Below, in pieces: positions 18,282 to 26,849 of a stretch of 64,000 bases of DNA. The notes under the pieces were generated by a model. The model ran no database searches. It saw only the letters and a program-made list of their open reading frames with translations, and was not told where the DNA came from. The stretch's first letter is position 1. Each line of letters opens with the position of its first letter. Both the position numbers and the translations under genes were made by a program. The DNA is from Clostridiales bacterium. Lineage in GTDB: Bacteria > Bacillota > Clostridia > Christensenellales > Borkfalkiaceae. The stretch spans positions 203,465 through 267,464 of the forward strand of contig SVHW01000001.1 in assembly GCA_015055655.1 (NCBI GenBank). The letters are read 5' to 3'.

Positions 18282-18662
18282 TTATTCTTCTTCGTCTTCC
18301 GCCGCTGGCGTAGAATAGGTAATTTGTTTAAAAAGTTCGTCCATTTTTGCCCCGTAAGACATACTGCCGTCCATGCGGAAAGTGAGCGCAGGCACAGTAC
18401 GCATACGCATCACTTGGGCAAGTTCTCTACGGATAAACCCTGCGCTTTCTTGCAAAAGAGCAAACGACCGCTTCGTTTCCGCCTCGTTCGTGCCGTAAAT
18501 ACTAACGTAAACGTACGCCGTTTTTAAATCGGGCGCAACGTCCACCTCCGTCACCGAAATAAGCCCTTTAAGTTCAGGCTTGCGGTCTTTTACTTTACGC
18601 AAAATACCGCTGATTTCTTTTTGATATTCGCCGTTTAAGCGCGAAGTTCTCGATACTTTCAT
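18282..18662 (-). CDS. rbfA: 30S ribosome-binding factor A
   Basis: Binds the 30S subunit during late assembly and assists maturation of the 5' end of 16S rRNA. The 126-residue KH-like protein has the typical start MKVSRTSRLNGEYQKEIS and the segment VDVAPDLKTAYVYVS. A short acidic tail ends it. Its ATG overlaps the infB stop (TAATG at 18660-18664), so the two are translationally coupled, as is common for this pair. Confidence 0.95.
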   Translation of the reverse strand: MKVSRTSRLNGEYQKEISGILRKVKDRKPELKGLISVTEVDVAPDLKTAYVYVSIYGTNEAETKRSFALLQESAGFIRRELAQVMRMRTVPALTFRMDGSMSYGAKMDELFKQITYSTPAAEDEEE

Positions 18663-21250
18663 TACGCCTTAATTTCCTCCGTAACGTAGCACTCGATAAT
18701 ATCCCCGATGCGAATTTCGTTAAAGCCGTCGATAGCACAACCGCACTCGTAACCGTAATTTACTTCCTTCACGTCGTCTTTGAAACGTTTAAGTTGTTTT
18801 ACGCCGCCTTCACAAATCATAATGTCTTCACGGTAAATACGCAATTTACCACCGCGTACAATCTTACCGTCAATAACGTAGCAACCCGCAATCGTGCCAA
18901 CGCCCGTGATATTAAACGTTTGACGCACTTCACATTTACCCGTAAGCACTTCTTTGAGTTTAGGCGCAAGCATACCTTTGAGCGCCGCTTCCATATCGTC
19001 CAACAGCTCGTAAATAATACGATAACTTCTCACGTCCACCTTCGACGTTTCCGCAAGCTTCTTCGCTTTCGTATCTGGACGAACGTTGAACCCGATGATG
19101 ATTGCGTTTGCGCTGTCTGCAAGCATTACGTCGCCCTCGTTGATAGCGCCCGCCGCCGCGTGAATAACCTTTACGCGTACTTCTTCGTTCGTAAGCTTTT
19201 CAAGCGATTGTTTTACCGCTTCCACACTACCTTGTACGTCGCCTTTTACAATAAGGTTAAGGTTCTTCATTTTGCCTTCTTCCACCTGCGCAAATACGTC
19301 GTCAAGCGTTACACGGCTTTGTTCTTTTATCATACTTTCGCGTTGTTTGTTCTTTCTTTCTTCTTGTACTTGTTTCATCAACGCTTGGTCAACGACCATT
19401 ATGCTATCGCCTGCATTAGGAACTTCTTCCATACCGAGAATAGACACCGCCATCGAAGGACCTGCCGATTTTACCGCTCTGCCCCTATCGTCAAACATTG
19501 CGCGGACTCTGCCCATCGTCGTGCCGGAAAGAATATTATCACCCGTTTTTAACGTACCCGCTTGTACGATAATGCTTGCAACAGGACCTTTGCCTTTGTC
19601 AAGCTTAGCCTCGATAATCGTACCTTTCGCAGGACGGTCGGGGTTGGCTTTAAGTTCTTGCATTTCCGCCACGAGATTTACCGATTCCAACAACTCGTCA
19701 ATGCCCATGCCCGTCTTTGCGGAAACGGGAATAACCATCGTTTCGCCACCCCATTCTTCGGGAACGAGTTCGTGTTCGATGAGTTCTTGTTTTACTCTAT
19801 CGGGGTTAATCTCGTATTTATCCATTTTATTCATCGCGACGATAATAGGAACGTTTGCCGCTTTTGCGTGGTTAATCGCCTCTACCGTTTGCGGCATAAT
19901 GCCGTCGTCTGCCGCCACGACGAGAATAACTACGTCCGTGACTTGCGCACCGCGAGCACGCATCGCCGTAAACGCCGCGTGGCCGGGGGTATCAATAAAG
20001 GTAATTTGTTTGCCTTTTGCCGTAACCGTGTATGCACCGATACTTTGCGTAATACCGCCTGCTTCACCGCTGGTAACGCTGGTTTCACGGATTTTATCAA
20101 GCAACGACGTTTTACCGTGGTCAACGTGTCCCATGACCGTAACGACAGGAGCACGCGTAATAAGCTTGCTTTCGTCTTCTACAGCCGCCGTATCCATCAG
20201 CACTTCTTCTGCCGTCTTTTCCGGCTTATATTCGAGGTCGATTTCCATATCCGCTGCTAAAAGCGCCGCGTTTTCATAGTCAATCGAATCGTTAATGCCT
20301 TTCATAATGCCTGCCTTAAACAAGCGTTTGGTAATTTCCACCGCCGAAACGCCAAGTTTTTCAGACAAGACTTTCAAAGGAATATCTTGCGTCGTCACGA
20401 CTGCGTGCTCAATTTTAATCGTTTGGATTTCTTGACGTTTTTGCTTTTTGGGCGAACGAACCTTTCTATACCCAGACTTATCCTCGTCAAAATCCTCCAC
20501 CGTCATACCTTGTTGTTTAGCAAGGGCGCGCTTAGAAAGCGTTTTCTTTTCCGTATACGTTTTTTCAAACGTCTTTTTCTTTGCCGCAGCCGAATAAGCC
20601 TTATTATCTCTCGTAGGCATCGCAGGCGCGTCCATAGGCGCGCTGATTTTTACGGAAGGTCTTGTAGATTGCGCAGGGCGCGAAGGAGCTCCACTCGTCG
20701 GGCGCATCGGTCTATCCGTTTGAGGACGCGCGCCGGGGCGATAGGTAGAGCCGTATTGCGCCGTTTCCGCACCGGGTTTAGCCACGTATTCGCCTTGCAC
20801 TTGTCCGTTTCTAAAATAGCGAGGTGCGCGCGGCCCTGCAGGCGTCTTAGGCGCAACAAACGTCTTCGTCTCCGTCTTTTCTTCCGTTTGCGCTTCTTCT
20901 ACGGGCGCAACATTTTCTTCCACGACGGGTTCTTCGACCGCCGTTTCCGTCTTTTTTGTTTTCTTTTTCGGTTTTTCTTCTACCGTTTCGGGTTCGTTGG
21001 CAACCTGTTTCGCCGCTTCTTCTGCCGCAATGCGAGCCGCCTCTTCTGCCGCCGCGCGTGCTTCCGCCTCCGCCCTAGCCGCAGCCTCCGCCGCTTCGCG
21101 TTCTGCCTTTTCAGCCTCTAACGCCGACAGGTTTTTTAAAATCTCCGAAAGATTTTTCTCCGTGGACGAAAGACGTTTCAACAAACCGCCAAGCTGTTCG
21201 TCTTCCAATAACTTCGAAATGTTCTCCACGTTTTCATATTTTTTCGCCAT
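18662..21250 (-). CDS. infB: Translation initiation factor IF-2
   Basis: GTPase that brings initiator tRNA to the 30S subunit and promotes subunit joining. The 862-residue protein has an IF2-N helix at the start (NISKLLEDEQLG), a long low-complexity Ala/Glu/Lys then Pro/Arg region to about residue 240, a second IF2-N domain (LKVLSEKLGVSAVEI), then the G domain with GHVDHGKTSLL, DTPGHAAF and NKMDK, and C-terminal beta-barrels. The ATG at 21250 lies 4 bases after ylxQ; the likely ribosome binding site GGGAGGA is 13 bases upstream, which is long. Alternative upstream starts would overlap ylxQ by 50 bases and add nothing conserved. Confidence 0.96.
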   Translation of the reverse strand: MAKKYENVENISKLLEDEQLGGLLKRLSSTEKNLSEILKNLSALEAEKAEREAAEAAARAEAEARAAAEEAARIAAEEAAKQVANEPETVEEKPKKKTKKTETAVEEPVVEENVAPVEEAQTEEKTETKTFVAPKTPAGPRAPRYFRNGQVQGEYVAKPGAETAQYGSTYRPGARPQTDRPMRPTSGAPSRPAQSTRPSVKISAPMDAPAMPTRDNKAYSAAAKKKTFEKTYTEKKTLSKRALAKQQGMTVEDFDEDKSGYRKVRSPKKQKRQEIQTIKIEHAVVTTQDIPLKVLSEKLGVSAVEITKRLFKAGIMKGINDSIDYENAALLAADMEIDLEYKPEKTAEEVLMDTAAVEDESKLITRAPVVTVMGHVDHGKTSLLDKIRETSVTSGEAGGITQSIGAYTVTAKGKQITFIDTPGHAAFTAMRARGAQVTDVVILVVAADDGIMPQTVEAINHAKAANVPIIVAMNKMDKYEINPDRVKQELIEHELVPEEWGGETMVIPVSAKTGMGIDELLESVNLVAEMQELKANPDRPAKGTIIEAKLDKGKGPVASIIVQAGTLKTGDNILSGTTMGRVRAMFDDRGRAVKSAGPSMAVSILGMEEVPNAGDSIMVVDQALMKQVQEERKNKQRESMIKEQSRVTLDDVFAQVEEGKMKNLNLIVKGDVQGSVEAVKQSLEKLTNEEVRVKVIHAAAGAINEGDVMLADSANAIIIGFNVRPDTKAKKLAETSKVDVRSYRIIYELLDDMEAALKGMLAPKLKEVLTGKCEVRQTFNITGVGTIAGCYVIDGKIVRGGKLRIYREDIMICEGGVKQLKRFKDDVKEVNYGYECGCAIDGFNEIRIGDIIECYVTEEIKA

Positions 21251-21254
21251 AAGC

Positions 21255-21581
21255 TTAATTGGTTCCTCCCGAATATAATTTAAATTGAGGCTCGTTTTCA
21301 GCAACGGAAAGTATTGCTGAGGCGAGATTTTGGTCTTTTATGGATACCGCTTTTACGCCACCTTTGTGTAAAAGCGCGCCCAACGCGTTGTCTTCGACAA
21401 CGAGCAACGGACAACGTAATCTTTCCCTGGCTTTTTGTATTTCTTTTTGCGAGTTATCGCCCAAGGCGTTGTCAATGATAAGCAACCAACTTTTTCTCTG
21501 CTTTGCAATTTCATCGACGCCAAACACGATTTGTCTGGCGCGCACGCAAAAGCCAAGATAAGTTTCTATCTTATTTTTCAC
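21255..21581 (-). CDS. ylxQ: L7Ae-family ribosomal/RNA-binding protein YlxQ
   Basis: A 108-residue L7Ae/L30e-fold protein expected to bind kink-turn RNA. The segment TYLGFCVRARQIVFGVDE is the conserved start of the family, and later ALLHKGGVKAVSIKD matches its C-terminal part. The GTG at 21581 has GGAGG six bases upstream; it overlaps the end of ylxR by 11 bases, so translation is coupled. Its place between ylxR and infB is the standard Bacillota order. Confidence 0.9.
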   Translation of the reverse strand: MKNKIETYLGFCVRARQIVFGVDEIAKQRKSWLLIIDNALGDNSQKEIQKARERLRCPLLVVEDNALGALLHKGGVKAVSIKDQNLASAILSVAENEPQFKLYSGGTN

Positions 21582-21837
21582 TGGCAGCCTCCACGCCTTG
21601 ATATACCGCTTGGTCAACGTCCGTGGCAAACGCCTTATGCAACAGCTTTTTATCGTTTAATTTTTTCAAGCACGCTTCGTCGTTACAAATATACGCCCCT
21701 CTACCCGCCGCTTTGCCGGTAGGGTCGGCTGAAATTTCACCATCGGCAGTTTTCACCACCCTAGTCATTTCCTTTTTCGGTTTCATTTGACGGCAAGCAA
21801 TACACATCCTCATAGGTACGGACTTTGTTTTCGCCAT
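21571..21837 (-). CDS. ylxR: YlxR (DUF448) RNA-binding protein
   Basis: An 88-residue basic protein with the DUF448 signature: [19 protein letters not shown] and [17 protein letters not shown]. The family is known from its place after nusA and has been proposed to act as a nucleoid- or RNA-linked regulator. It sits between nusA (23 bases away) and ylxQ (11-base overlap) in the same operon. Confidence 0.93.
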   Translation of the reverse strand: MAKTKSVPMRMCIACRQMKPKKEMTRVVKTADGEISADPTGKAAGRGAYICNDEACLKKLNDKKLLHKAFATDVDQAVYQGVEAASEK

Positions 21838-21860
21838 AATTACGCTCCGTTCGCTTATTC

Positions 21861-22949
21861 TTATTCTTCTTCCGTTTCTTCGCTTTCCATTTGCGCCAAA
21901 AGTTCTTGCGCTTCAGGCGAAGACGCGCTCTTCACGTCGATTTTCCAACCGGTGAGTCTTGCCGCCAAACGCGCGTTTTGCCCATCTCTACCGATAGCAA
22001 GCGACAATTTTTCGTCGGGAACGATAGCGATTGCGCTACGCTCACCCTTTGCCGTAACGGAAATAACCGTTGCCGGAGAAAGCGCCTTATAGATAAACGC
22101 CAAGGGGTCTTCGTTCCATACGATAATATCAATTTTTTCACCGCCGAGTTCTTCCACGACAGCGTTGACACGCGCACCGCGGTTACCTACGCAAGCGCCC
22201 ACCGCGTCCACGTGCGAATCGTTGGATACGATAGCCATCTTCGTACGGTGTCCTGCCTCACGAGCAATTTCTTTAATCTCTACCAAACCTTGTGCAATCT
22301 CAGGCACTTGTTCTTCAAAGAGTTTCTTAACCAAACCGGGCGCGCTGCGCGAAACAACGATTTGCGAGGTTTTACCGCTGTTTTTAACGCGTTTTACGAA
22401 CACCTTAATTCTGTCGCCGATGTTGTATCTTTCGGAAGCAACCCTATCTTGGGGAGGCATAACGCCTTCAATTTTCTTTTCGCCAAGTTCAACGTACACG
22501 TTTCTCTCGTCAATTTTACGGATAACGCCCTCCATCAATTCGCCTTCCTTATCAGAGAAAGCGGACAGCGTGTTGTCGCGTTCTGCTTCGTGCAATTTTT
22601 GCAAGATAACCTGTCTTGCGGTTTGCGCGGCAATACGCCCGAAATCTTTGGGAATAAAGATACGTTCAATCGTATCGCCCACTTGATAATTCGGGTTCAA
22701 CGCTTGCGCGTCTTCCAAGGACACTTCCTTGTCCTTATCCACCACTTCTTCTACAACGTAGCGGGTAGCCTTAAATTCGATAGTGCCTTTTTCCGCGTCC
22801 AAATTAACGGTGACGTCAGCGCCGCCGTCGTATTGCTTTTTGTAAGCAGACGCAAGCGCGTTTTGCAGCGTTTCAATAAACGCTTCTTCGCTAATCCCCT
22901 TTTCTCTTACCAAATCGGTAAGCGCCGCAAAAAACTCCTTGTTTTCCAT
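21861..22949 (-). CDS. nusA: Transcription termination/antitermination factor NusA
   Basis: Binds RNA polymerase and nascent RNA, and modulates pausing and intrinsic termination. The 362-residue protein is the short form typical of Bacillota: N-terminal RNAP-binding domain starting [18 protein letters not shown], an S1 domain around residues 135-200 ([16 protein letters not shown]), then two KH domains with the segments [12 protein letters not shown] and [18 protein letters not shown]. It ends in an acidic tail and lacks the C-terminal AR repeats of proteobacteria. It follows rimP by 50 bases. Confidence 0.96.
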   Translation of the reverse strand: MENKEFFAALTDLVREKGISEEAFIETLQNALASAYKKQYDGGADVTVNLDAEKGTIEFKATRYVVEEVVDKDKEVSLEDAQALNPNYQVGDTIERIFIPKDFGRIAAQTARQVILQKLHEAERDNTLSAFSDKEGELMEGVIRKIDERNVYVELGEKKIEGVMPPQDRVASERYNIGDRIKVFVKRVKNSGKTSQIVVSRSAPGLVKKLFEEQVPEIAQGLVEIKEIAREAGHRTKMAIVSNDSHVDAVGACVGNRGARVNAVVEELGGEKIDIIVWNEDPLAFIYKALSPATVISVTAKGERSAIAIVPDEKLSLAIGRDGQNARLAARLTGWKIDVKSASSPEAQELLAQMESEETEEE

Positions 22950-22999
22950 AATGTAATTTCTCCTGTTTTTATTTCAAGATTATATTTTTTCGTGATTGA

Positions 23000-23470
23000 T
23001 TATAACAAACCGTCAAAATCGATAGCCCTGCAAATTTTTGCAATTTTGGCAATTTCCAATTTTAACGTTTCTTTCCCTTCTTCTATTTCGATACAGTTCC
23101 CGTCGTAGGAAACGAGTTTTGCCTCGAAAAACTTCTTGCCCTTCAACGGGGCAAACAATTTAACCTCTACCTTTTCACCCAAACATTTTTCGTAATCGCG
23201 CGCCGTTTTCAAAGGTCTATCGAGCCCGGGCGACGAAACGTTAAGCGTATAAGGCAAGCCAAAGGTCGGGTCGATTTCATCAAGCGGTTCGTCGATAGCG
23301 CGATGAAATTTTTCACACGTATTCAAATCCACGCCGCCCTCAATATCAATGTACACCGTAAGGGCAGGTTCTTTGCCTTGTTTAAACTCGATTTCCACGA
23401 TTTCAATGCCCATTTCGTCGGCAATCGGTTGCAAAGCATTTTGTATCTCTTCCATCGCTTTTACTTTCAT
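23000..23470 (-). CDS. rimP: Ribosome maturation factor RimP
   Basis: Assists 30S maturation. The 156-residue protein contains the family segment VYIDIEGGVDLNTCEKFHRAIDE split over residues 40-65, followed by NVSSPGLDRPL near residue 80 and a C-terminal SH3-like domain. The ATG at 23470 follows AGGGG; a longer reading from 23524 would run through the leader hairpin and is rejected. It is the first gene of the rimP-nusA-ylxR-ylxQ-infB-rbfA-nrnA operon, with promoter and leader described separately. Confidence 0.94.
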   Translation of the reverse strand: MKVKAMEEIQNALQPIADEMGIEIVEIEFKQGKEPALTVYIDIEGGVDLNTCEKFHRAIDEPLDEIDPTFGLPYTLNVSSPGLDRPLKTARDYEKCLGEKVEVKLFAPLKGKKFFEAKLVSYDGNCIEIEEGKETLKLEIAKIAKICRAIDFDGLL

Positions 23471-23490
23471 CTTTACCCCTATATAATGCG

Positions 23491-23518
23491 ATTGAGAGTG
23501 GCTCTCACCACTCTCAAT
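23491..23518 (-). promoter_or_regulatory. Strong hairpin in the rimP-nusA operon leader
   Basis: A perfect 11-bp inverted repeat, ATTGAGAGTGG (23491-23501) and CCACTCTCAAT (23508-23518), with a 6-base loop, lies in the predicted leader between the promoter and the rimP ribosome binding site, which starts about 10 bases further on. No T run follows, so it is not a terminator. It may be a protein-binding leader or an mRNA stabiliser. Confidence 0.7.
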
Positions 23519-23546
23519 ACTCATTACTGAATTATTAAGTATCTAT

Positions 23547-23575
23547 ATTATACCATTATGTTTTGCAAAATGCAA
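23547..23575 (-). promoter_or_regulatory. Sigma-A promoter of the rimP-nusA-infB operon
   Basis: TTGCAT (23570-23575, minus strand) and TATAAT (23547-23552) are separated by 17 bases. The predicted leader to rimP is about 70 bases and contains the strong hairpin. Confidence 0.88.
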
Positions 23576-23579
23576 GCAT

Positions 23580-23700
23580 TTTACACAAATTTTTGAAAGA
23601 GATTTTTATTATACTTCCCACGCTGTAGGCACTGCTTTTACAGCCAACCCTTTATGTCCGCCAAAAATCAGCAAAGCAGAGGTGCTTTATGCAAATAGAA
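23580..23700. other. Unexplained intergenic stretch with overlapping inverted repeats
   Basis: Between the rimP promoter and the terminator of the exonuclease gene there is no gene of normal size. CTGTA (23623-23627) pairs with TACAG (23639-23643), AAAGCA (23673-23678) with TGCTTT (23683-23688), and the two regions can instead pair with each other (23629-23638 with 23673-23685). A 14-codon ATG frame (23654-23698, plus strand) has no ribosome binding site. A small RNA is possible but not shown. Confidence 0.3.
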
Positions 23701-23701
23701 G

Positions 23702-23733
23702 AAAAAACGGAGAGCCAAGCGACTCTCCGTTTT
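23702..23733 (-). terminator. Terminator at the end of the long gt8-to-exonuclease gene run
   Basis: ACGGAGAG and CTCTCCGT form an 8-bp stem around an 8-base loop. On the minus strand it is followed by TTTTTTC. It lies about 20 bases after the stop of the PolC-derived exonuclease; the plus-strand side is also T-rich, so it may work both ways. Confidence 0.9.
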
Positions 23734-23752
23734 CTATATTTTCTTTTTATAA

Positions 23753-25324
23753 TCACATCGGCAATTTACCGCGTTTTTTAATAAGCTCGACAAAAATCTT
23801 CGCAGTCACGCACGCATCGTCGAACGCACGGTGATGATTGAACGTAAACCCGTAATAATCCGCCACCGAATTCAATTTATAATTGGGCAACAAACCGCGA
23901 AGCTGTTCTTGCGCAAGGTTTATCGTATCGTATTGCTTATTATCGAACATATATCCGTTTTGTTCACCGTAATATTCAATAAAACGATAATCAAACGGAA
24001 TATTATGCCCTACCAGGTACGCGCCGTCAACAAATTTAAAGAAATCGGCAATCACCTGTTCTATTTCAGGCGCGCCCACTAAATCGGCGTCCGTAATCCC
24101 CGTTAAATCGATTATTTCTTTGGAAAGCCGTTCTTTACACGCCACGAAGGAAGAGAATTTTTCCGATAACTCCCCATTGACAATCTTAACCGCGCCGATT
24201 TCAATAATTTTATCCATACGCCCCATAGCAGGGTTATTATTCAGCCCCGTCGTTTCCAAATCGAATACGACAAAGGTGTTATTCGTTAAATCGTCCGGTT
24301 TCTCAAAGCTATCAAAAAAGCCCACTTGTTCGAAATCGACGTACGGCTGAGGCTGTACGGCGTGATAGAATTTCGGCACGGGTTTGCTTTTTCTCGGCGT
24401 AGGCGTGAAATCTGTCGGTTGAAAACCGTAATTCAGTTTATTCGCCTTAAAGCCGATATGTCCGTTATATTCCTCGTTTTCACCCGTGATTACCACGCTG
24501 TCGCCAACTTTGATAGCACGAACTTTTTCCAGCGTTGCTTTTTTAGGAAAGTACGTGGTGCGAAGCGCACCCGTGCCGTCCGTTACGGAAATCGAAAAAC
24601 GGGATTTCTCTATATCTTCGTTGGTTTTCTCGTTACGCTTGGTGTAAAATTTCTCCTCTATATACGTAACCGTTCCGCAAACGCTGAATTGTCCTTCCAT
24701 TTTTAAATGGTCCGCAACGTACACCGCCGTTTTCGGCGTTTCGTCCACACCGTCCAATTTCACAAAATCCATAATCGGGAAACGGCGAATTTCTACGACT
24801 TCCGCTTCTTCCGTTTCAGGAATTTCGTCTAACAGTTCTTCTTTGGGTAATTCTTTTTCCACGATGCGCACGTTGCCGTAAAAACTACCGCAATACACGC
24901 TTTGTAAATATGCGCTGACGGTATCTAAAATATTCGACGAAGTAAACAACGTTTGTTCCCCCGAGGCGATATCAAAATAGAAATGTGCCCCTGAAGAGAG
25001 CATCTCTACACCGATATGTTCTTGCGTTAAAAAAGCCGCTGCCGCAGGGAATTTCATACATACGTAATCGTATATCTTCGCCCGTACCGTTTCTTTATCA
25101 GGAGTACGTTTGATGATTTTCACCTTCGTTTTTAATCCGTCGGGCACGTACTTTTGCGTAATAATTTCCGCCATATGCAGGTCTTGTTCGTTATACGCCT
25201 TATCGGTAATCAACGAAAATTCCGCGCTTCTATCCCTTTTGGAAACGGTGATACCGTACAAAATTGCGTTTTTCAACCCGTACGTTTGACGTATCTCCGC
25301 CAAATATTCCTCAACTTTATTCAT
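23753..25324 (-). CDS. PolC-derived protein with N-terminal, OB and 3'-5' exonuclease domains only
   Basis: A 523-residue protein that looks like PolC stripped of its polymerase. Residues 1-200 resemble the PolC N-terminal region, about 205-305 form an OB-fold (FSVCGTVTYIEEKFYTKR), and about 350-515 are a DEDDh exonuclease of PolC type with FDLETTG, HNIPFDYRF and HHRAFDDA intact. The PHP and polymerase domains are missing: the stop is followed by a terminator. The gene lies between ispG (8-base overlap) and rimP, exactly where Clostridia carry full-length polC. It could serve as a separate proofreading subunit or a repair exonuclease. Activity is likely because all acidic ligands remain; the link to PolC by descent is inference. 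Confidence 0.85.
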   Translation of the reverse strand: MNKVEEYLAEIRQTYGLKNAILYGITVSKRDRSAEFSLITDKAYNEQDLHMAEIITQKYVPDGLKTKVKIIKRTPDKETVRAKIYDYVCMKFPAAAAFLTQEHIGVEMLSSGAHFYFDIASGEQTLFTSSNILDTVSAYLQSVYCGSFYGNVRIVEKELPKEELLDEIPETEEAEVVEIRRFPIMDFVKLDGVDETPKTAVYVADHLKMEGQFSVCGTVTYIEEKFYTKRNEKTNEDIEKSRFSISVTDGTGALRTTYFPKKATLEKVRAIKVGDSVVITGENEEYNGHIGFKANKLNYGFQPTDFTPTPRKSKPVPKFYHAVQPQPYVDFEQVGFFDSFEKPDDLTNNTFVVFDLETTGLNNNPAMGRMDKIIEIGAVKIVNGELSEKFSSFVACKERLSKEIIDLTGITDADLVGAPEIEQVIADFFKFVDGAYLVGHNIPFDYRFIEYYGEQNGYMFDNKQYDTINLAQEQLRGLLPNYKLNSVADYYGFTFNHHRAFDDACVTAKIFVELIKKRGKLPM

Positions 25325-26369
25325 CTAACAGTTTCCTTATCTCTTTGAAAAATTCTTCTTCAGCGCAATCAACCGTCACCTTTTTATACGGCTCACCTTT
25401 GCTAAAAATCAAACAATAACCGTTGCCACCGGCTATCCCCAAATCGGCGTCTTTCGCCTCGCCCGGTCCGTTTACCACGCATCCCATCACGGCAATTTTC
25501 GTTTTTTTTGTATACGGACGGACAAAGTCCGTCACTTTTTCGGCAAGCGACATACTCTCCCAAGCGCATCTACCACACGTAGGACAGGAAACCACCTCCA
25601 CGTAATCTTCGTCCAAACCGCACGCGCGAAGCACGTTTTTTGCCGCAAAAATCTCTTTCACGGGGTCGTCCGTCAACGATACGCGTATCGTATCACCGAT
25701 ACCGTCAAGCAATAAACTGCCTATTCCCACCGCGCTTTTCACTACGCCCATCTCCGTAGTACCCGCTTCCGTAACGCCTACGTGCAAGGGGTAATCGGTT
25801 TTTTGCGACAACAACCTATACGCCTTTACCGTCAACGGCACGGAAGAAGCCTTTACCGATATTGCAATATCCGCAACGCCAAACTTTTCTAAAAGCCCTA
25901 CGTTATACAGCGCGCTTTCCACCAACGAAAATTCGTTTTTTCCGTATTTCTCCAAAAAGTTCTTTTCAATACTACCCGTATTTGCACCGACACGGACGGG
26001 GACGTTATGCGCTTTAATACAATCCGCAACGTATTGAATTTCCTTTTCACCGCCTATATTCCCCGGATTGATACGTACTTTATCCGCGCCGTTTTCTATT
26101 GCCATAACCGCAAGTTTGGGAGAAAAATGAATATCTGCCACCAGCGGCAACGAAATTCTCTCTTTTACGGCGCGCAACGCAAGCGCGTCTGCCTCGTCGA
26201 GTATCGCCACGCGCACAATATCGCAGCCAACCTTTTTCAGCGACGTTATCTGCGCCACAGCCCTTTCAACGTCCGCGGTTTTTATCGTTGTCATTGATTG
26301 AATTTTTATCCGTTCTCCACCGCCGATTACGACGCCCCCAACGGATATTTTTTTCGTGTTAATTCCCAT
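25317..26369 (-). CDS. ispG: 4-hydroxy-3-methylbut-2-en-1-yl diphosphate synthase (flavodoxin) IspG
   Basis: Iron-sulfur enzyme of the non-mevalonate isoprenoid pathway, converting MEcPP to HMBPP. The 350-residue protein has the N-terminal TIM barrel (IQSMTTIKTADV, DIHFSPKLA, KVRINPGNIG) and the C-terminal cluster domain with SCPTCGRC near residue 260 and VMGCVVNGPGEAKDADLGI near 293, giving the three cysteine ligands. The start overlaps nrdR by 11 bases and its end overlaps the exonuclease gene by 8. Other MEP pathway genes are not in the window. Confidence 0.96.
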   Translation of the reverse strand: MGINTKKISVGGVVIGGGERIKIQSMTTIKTADVERAVAQITSLKKVGCDIVRVAILDEADALALRAVKERISLPLVADIHFSPKLAVMAIENGADKVRINPGNIGGEKEIQYVADCIKAHNVPVRVGANTGSIEKNFLEKYGKNEFSLVESALYNVGLLEKFGVADIAISVKASSVPLTVKAYRLLSQKTDYPLHVGVTEAGTTEMGVVKSAVGIGSLLLDGIGDTIRVSLTDDPVKEIFAAKNVLRACGLDEDYVEVVSCPTCGRCAWESMSLAEKVTDFVRPYTKKTKIAVMGCVVNGPGEAKDADLGIAGGNGYCLIFSKGEPYKKVTVDCAEEEFFKEIRKLLDE

Positions 26370-26835
26370 TTTTTTCCTTTTTATCCGCTTTCATCATTTG
26401 CTTAAGCTCGGTCATAAACGAAGATAAATCTTTAAAAGAGCGATATACGGACGCATAGCGCACGTACGCCACTTCGTCCACCTTCTTCAAACGTTCCATT
26501 ACCATTTCGCCGATAGTTTTCGTCGTAATTTCGCTTTCCATACTGTTATACACTTGTTTAGAAATATCGGCAACCATTTCATCGATTACCGACATCGGCA
26601 CGGGACGTTTTTCGCACGATTTAATAATACCGTTTCGCACCTTTTCCGCATTGAACGATTGACGTGTGCCGTTATTTTTAACCACCAAAATAGGCGTTAC
26701 TTCTATCGTTTCGTACGTCGTAAATCTTCTGCCGCAACCCGTGCATTCTCTACGACGACGTATCGTCCTATCGTCGTCGGCTGAACGAGAATCGATTACC
26801 TTGCTATCCGTGCAATCACAATACAAACATTTCAT
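26359..26835 (-). CDS. nrdR: Transcriptional repressor NrdR
   Basis: Represses ribonucleotide reductase genes according to the ATP/dATP ratio. The 158-residue protein has the N-terminal zinc ribbon (CLYCDCTDSKVIDSR and CTGCGRRFTTYE) and an ATP-cone domain from about residue 46 (ILVVKNNGTRQSF). It lies in a packed row after rarA and overlaps ispG by 11 bases. No ribonucleotide reductase gene is present here. Confidence 0.96.
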   Translation of the reverse strand: MKCLYCDCTDSKVIDSRSADDDRTIRRRRECTGCGRRFTTYETIEVTPILVVKNNGTRQSFNAEKVRNGIIKSCEKRPVPMSVIDEMVADISKQVYNSMESEITTKTIGEMVMERLKKVDEVAYVRYASVYRSFKDLSSFMTELKQMMKADKKEKNGN

Positions 26836-26849
26836 ACGCGTTTCCCCTT

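Noticed and set aside
19272-20279. Long open frame on the plus strand opposite infB
   Set aside because: It is the complement of conserved infB codons, has no ribosome binding site and encodes a Ser/Thr-rich sequence with no domain.
23654-23698. 14-codon ATG frame in the rimP upstream region
   Set aside because: No ribosome binding site and no conserved-looking sequence; kept only as part of a possible RNA.
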